Shown here: in pieces, positions 61,461 through 64,000 of the stretch
Layout: every line of letters begins with the position of its first letter
Numbering within the stretch: position 1 is the stretch's first letter
From: Candidatus Protochlamydia sp.
Lineage (GTDB): Bacteria; Chlamydiota; Chlamydiia; Chlamydiales; Parachlamydiaceae
Assembly (NCBI GenBank): GCA_013695355.1
Contig: JACDAQ010000007.1
Location: forward strand, 1-64,000
Reading direction: 5' to 3'
Length of the DNA: 64,000 nucleotides
The notes under the pieces: model-generated
Told to the model about the DNA's origin: nothing
What the model saw: the letters and a program-made list of their open reading frames with translations, nothing else
Database searches by the model: none
Program-made: the position numbers and the translations under genes

Positions 61461-62309
61461 TTAGGATTGAATATCAAAGGGGATCACAAAGCAAATGGCT
61501 GTGATCAGCACAAGGGACAAGCGAAACATTTGATGCCCCCATAGGGTATCATTCGTGCTGTTGAAACCTTTCAAACAAAGCCCCAGCCAAGCCAATCCAA
61601 TTCCAACGGCAACAACCAAGTAGACATAACCTGTATAGTTTAGAATGGTGAGAAGGGTAGCTGCGGCGAGGAAGCACGTGATGTAGATTGTCATGTGGAT
61701 TTTCGTCCTTAGCATGCCTCTTTCAACTGGCAGTACAGGAATGCCAGCCGCTGTGTAATCTTTTAAATGAAAAATAGCTATCGAAAAAAAATGAGGCATC
61801 TGCCATAAAACAAGCATTAAAAATAAGATAAGCGCCCCTGCATCTAATTGGTTGCTTGCCGCACAATAGCCAGCGACCGGAGGGACCGCACCAGCAATGC
61901 TTCCTATGGCTGTTCCATAAATAGTGCGCGATTTCCAAATGCTATATAGAATAACGTAAATAAAAAACCCAAAGGCCGAGACAACTAGTGTTAAAAGATT
62001 GGTGAAAAAAAAGAGGACCAGTCCACCGATAATTCCCAGGGCAGTCCCAAATAAAAGCGCTTTTTTCCCCTCAATAAGGCCCATTGCCAGGGCACGGTTC
62101 TTAGTCCGCTCCATTTTTTGATCAATGTCCCTGTCAATATAGTTATTAAAAACGCATGCCGAGGCGATTACGAATGTGAGGCCTGTTAGTACCGCAAAAA
62201 ATAATTTGAAATCAATATTACCTTTTGATGCGAGTAAAAACCCTGCGGCCAAAGTAAATAGATTTCCCATAATAATGCCAGGCTTGGTCATTAAATAATA
62301 ATTAATCAT
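61461..62309 (-). CDS. cyoE: Protoheme IX farnesyltransferase (haem O synthase)
   Basis: A 282-residue membrane prenyltransferase with about eight or nine helices. The prenyl-diphosphate site NNYIDRDIDQKMERTKNR is in the first large loop, and a second conserved loop is around IPVLPVERG. It converts haem B to haem O for the CyoB active site. The ATG overlaps the cyoD stop by 8 bases. Last gene of cyoBCDE. Confidence 0.95.
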   Translation of the reverse strand: MINYYLMTKPGIIMGNLFTLAAGFLLASKGNIDFKLFFAVLTGLTFVIASACVFNNYIDRDIDQKMERTKNRALAMGLIEGKKALLFGTALGIIGGLVLFFFTNLLTLVVSAFGFFIYVILYSIWKSRTIYGTAIGSIAGAVPPVAGYCAASNQLDAGALILFLMLVLWQMPHFFSIAIFHLKDYTAAGIPVLPVERGMLRTKIHMTIYITCFLAAATLLTILNYTGYVYLVVAVGIGLAWLGLCLKGFNSTNDTLWGHQMFRLSLVLITAICFVIPFDIQS

Positions 62310-62643
62310 GTGACATCATCCGTTCGTTAAGGTCATGCATAATCCAAAGCGATCCTAACACGATAATCAACAAAATAAGGATCATGAAATAAAAAATAAG
62401 CGATTCCCAGCGGGGCTTCGCCTCTTGCCCTAAATGCAAAAAAAATTTCAGCTGGCAGATTGCCTGGGCAAAAGCCAACCCGATAACCGCATAGATGAGC
62501 GACTTTCCCGAAAGGTACCGTGTAATGACAAGAAAAAAAGAGGCCAGCGTCAACAAAAGGGACGCGGAAAATCCTATTAAGTAAGATTTAAGGGTCCCAT
62601 GCCATTCTTTTTGAATTTGGGCTAGACTAATTTCAGAACTCAT
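62302..62643 (-). CDS. cyoD: Cytochrome o ubiquinol oxidase subunit IV
   Basis: A 113-residue protein with three transmembrane helices (~20-42, ~50-70, ~80-104), including AICQLKFFLHLG, typical of CyoD. It helps assembly of the bo-type oxidase. It lies 16 bases after cyoC and overlaps cyoE. Confidence 0.93.
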   Translation of the reverse strand: MSSEISLAQIQKEWHGTLKSYLIGFSASLLLTLASFFLVITRYLSGKSLIYAVIGLAFAQAICQLKFFLHLGQEAKPRWESLIFYFMILILLIIVLGSLWIMHDLNERMMSHD

Positions 62644-62659
62644 TGATAATCCTTTCTTT

Positions 62660-63292
62660 TCAAATTATAACTCCCAGCAAATAGACAAAAGTAAAAATAA
62701 AAATCCATACCAGATCGAGAAAGTGCCAAAATAGGCTGAAAATCACCAGCCGGCGAAACGTCTCGGTTGTGATTCCCTGAAAAAGAAGCTGGCCCGCCAT
62801 GACCATGATCCATAAAAGGCCGATAGAAACATGCAGTCCATGCGTTCCCACGAGGGTAAAAAAAGAGGAAAGAAAAGCGCTGCGCTGCCAGTTATTGCCC
62901 TTGCTGGCCAAGTGGGTAAATTCCTGCACTTCCATACCCATGAATACAGTTCCCAGCAAGAAAGTAATGCCAAGCCAACTAATAACCAAATTTTTGTTAT
63001 TTTTAACTGCCGAGAGCAGAGCAAACCCGCAGGTCACGCTGCTGAACAGTAAGATCATCGTCTCTGTGAAAGCAAGCGGAAGGCTGAAAATATCTTTTGC
63101 GGAGGGGCCGCCAAAAGTTTCGGGAAAAAGTACCCCATAGGTAGCAAACAGAGTAGCGAATAAAAGGCAGTCGGTCATCAGATACATCCAAAAACCGAGC
63201 GTGGTCTTAAAAAAAGTATCCTGATGGGGATCAGGAATGCTTGTATCGGGATAAGGTTCGGGAGCGTGGTGTATCGTCAAAGAATCATTCAT
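62660..63292 (-). CDS. cyoC: Cytochrome o ubiquinol oxidase subunit III
   Basis: A 210-residue haem-copper oxidase subunit III with five helices: GFWMYLMTDCLLFATLFATY, the HGLHVSIGLLWI block with its conserved histidines, and a C-terminal WHFLDLVWIFIFTFVYLLG. Inner membrane. It starts 8 bases inside the cyoB stop. Confidence 0.96.
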   Translation of the reverse strand: MNDSLTIHHAPEPYPDTSIPDPHQDTFFKTTLGFWMYLMTDCLLFATLFATYGVLFPETFGGPSAKDIFSLPLAFTETMILLFSSVTCGFALLSAVKNNKNLVISWLGITFLLGTVFMGMEVQEFTHLASKGNNWQRSAFLSSFFTLVGTHGLHVSIGLLWIMVMAGQLLFQGITTETFRRLVIFSLFWHFLDLVWIFIFTFVYLLGVII

Positions 63293-64000
63293 AGAAGCTT
63301 TTAACCCCTCTTAAATGAGTATCTTCATTTTTTACTTCCTCAGCCGAAATCAATGCATGCTCATCCCTACCTGAAAGGCGGATAATCATGCAGACTAAAA
63401 GGGCCGCAAGGCTGATAAGAGCGAGCCAAAAAATATGCCAGGTCATCGCAAAACCAAACATAAAGCTAAAAAGCCCTATATACATAGGCATGGCGGTATT
63501 TTTAGGCATATGGATATCTTCATAGCCCATTTGCTGATCGGGGGCCTGCCCTCTTTTAATCGCCCAAAACGGATCGAGCTGGTCGACGGTCGGAATGACC
63601 GCAAAATTATAATGGGGAGGGGGCGAGGGAGTGGTCCATTCCAAAGTCCTGCCGTTCCAGGGATCCCCGCCGCTATGGTCCCAATTCTGCTTTCGATTTT
63701 TGATGCTCCAAAATAAGCCTAAGAATTGGATCGTTGCCCCGGCCAGTATAATGAGGGCCCCAATCCCAACCAGGATGAATAAAGGATGCCAACCCGTTTC
63801 CGCCGGATAATGATCAAGCCTTCTTGTCGCCCCCATAAATCCAAGCAGGTATAAAGGCATAAAGGCCAGCAAAAAGCCGAAAAGCCAGCACCAGAAAGCA
63901 TATTTATTTAACCTTTCGTCAAGAAAGAAACCGGTGAACTTTGGAAACCAGTACGTGAATCCTGCAAACATGCAGAAAAGGAAGCCTCCGATCACCATTC
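63285..64000 (-). CDS. cyoB: Cytochrome o ubiquinol oxidase subunit I, C-terminal part
   Basis: Partial: the last ~237 residues; the rest lies beyond the window. The visible part has late helices of subunit I (GGFLFCMFAGFTYWFPKFTG; LLGFMGATRRLDHYP), the linker WNGRTLEWTTPSPPPHYNF typical of CyoB, and two extra C-terminal helices. It is the catalytic, proton-pumping subunit that reduces oxygen with ubiquinol electrons, linking to the succinate dehydrogenase genes elsewhere in this window. Confidence 0.95.
   Translation of the reverse strand, partial: MVIGGFLFCMFAGFTYWFPKFTGFFLDERLNKYAFWCWLFGFLLAFMPLYLLGFMGATRRLDHYPAETGWHPLFILVGIGALIILAGATIQFLGLFWSIKNRKQNWDHSGGDPWNGRTLEWTTPSPPPHYNFAVIPTVDQLDPFWAIKRGQAPDQQMGYEDIHMPKNTAMPMYIGLFSFMFGFAMTWHIFWLALISLAALLVCMIIRLSGRDEHALISAEEVKNEDTHLRGVKSFYE

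Noticed and set aside
1-64000. tRNA and rRNA genes
   Set aside because: I looked in the intergenic gaps for cloverleaf T-loop sequence (GTTCRA) in context and for rRNA blocks and found none I could support.

Overview
The window looks like chromosome from an amoeba-associated member of the Chlamydiae (Parachlamydiaceae-like). The strongest reason is gene order. From left to right, 9.6-34.7 kb carries LysM protein, pal, tolB, a TolA/TonB-like protein, exbD, exbB, dsbD, tatD, sdhC, sdhA and sdhB. As I recall it, this is collinear with CT601-CT591 of Chlamydia trachomatis. mnmG followed by lplA (CT498-CT499) is also preserved. Murein synthesis (murI), a cytochrome bo oxidase operon, NHEJ genes and many eukaryotic-like proteins (ankyrin, LRR, F-box, TPR, ubiquitin and ubiquitin protease) point to the larger environmental genomes rather than to Chlamydiaceae. 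The DNA is AT-rich, most strongly in the eukaryotic-like genes.

Layout. 0-8.5 kb: EamA transporter (possibly for SAM), OmpR-type response regulator, NFACT protein, an Asn-rich unknown, an F-box/LRR protein, metK and a small membrane protein. 8.7-24.8 kb (minus strand): the murI-LysM-pal-tolB-tolA-exbD-exbB envelope cluster, interrupted by a TPR gene and by a 2113-residue ankyrin/ubiquitin-protease gene beside an F-box-like gene. 25-34.7 kb (plus): dsbD, tatD, a tandem pair of unknown paralogues, and sdhCAB. 35-39 kb: a probably frameshifted pair of unknown ORFs converging on a gene that encodes a ubiquitin domain with a terminal Gly-Gly, followed by leucine-rich repeats. 39-46.4 kb: a GT39 glycosyltransferase, a structured-RNA candidate, a 29-residue bS22/mS38-like ribosomal protein, mnmG, lplA, a DUF1761 protein and a histone-like basic protein. 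46.4-48.7 kb: ku and a LigD phosphoesterase-polymerase unit split at a run of ten A. 49-53.8 kb: type III polyketide synthase, methyltransferase and FAD oxidoreductase, interrupted by an opposite-strand MGDG-synthase-like gene. 54-61.4 kb: two unknown hydrophobic proteins, glutaminyl cyclase, O-methyltransferase, secreted tyrosine-phosphatase-like protein, 2OG-oxygenase-like protein, bicupin and a charged secreted protein. 61.5-64 kb: cyoE, cyoD, cyoC and the 3' part of cyoB.

How the genes work together. sdhCAB feeds quinol to the cyoBCDE oxidase. The Tol-Pal, ExbBD, LysM and MurI genes serve envelope integrity and peptidoglycan. The most notable theme is ubiquitin: a real ubiquitin fold ending in RLKGG inside an LRR protein, a USP-type protease with its catalytic triad, and two F-box proteins, all within about 34 kb. 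I infer that these are host-directed effectors, and that the protease might process or recognise the ubiquitin fusion. The intergenic DNA carries at least four families of inverted-repeat elements; some lie directly after stop codons and two supply the last codons of genes.
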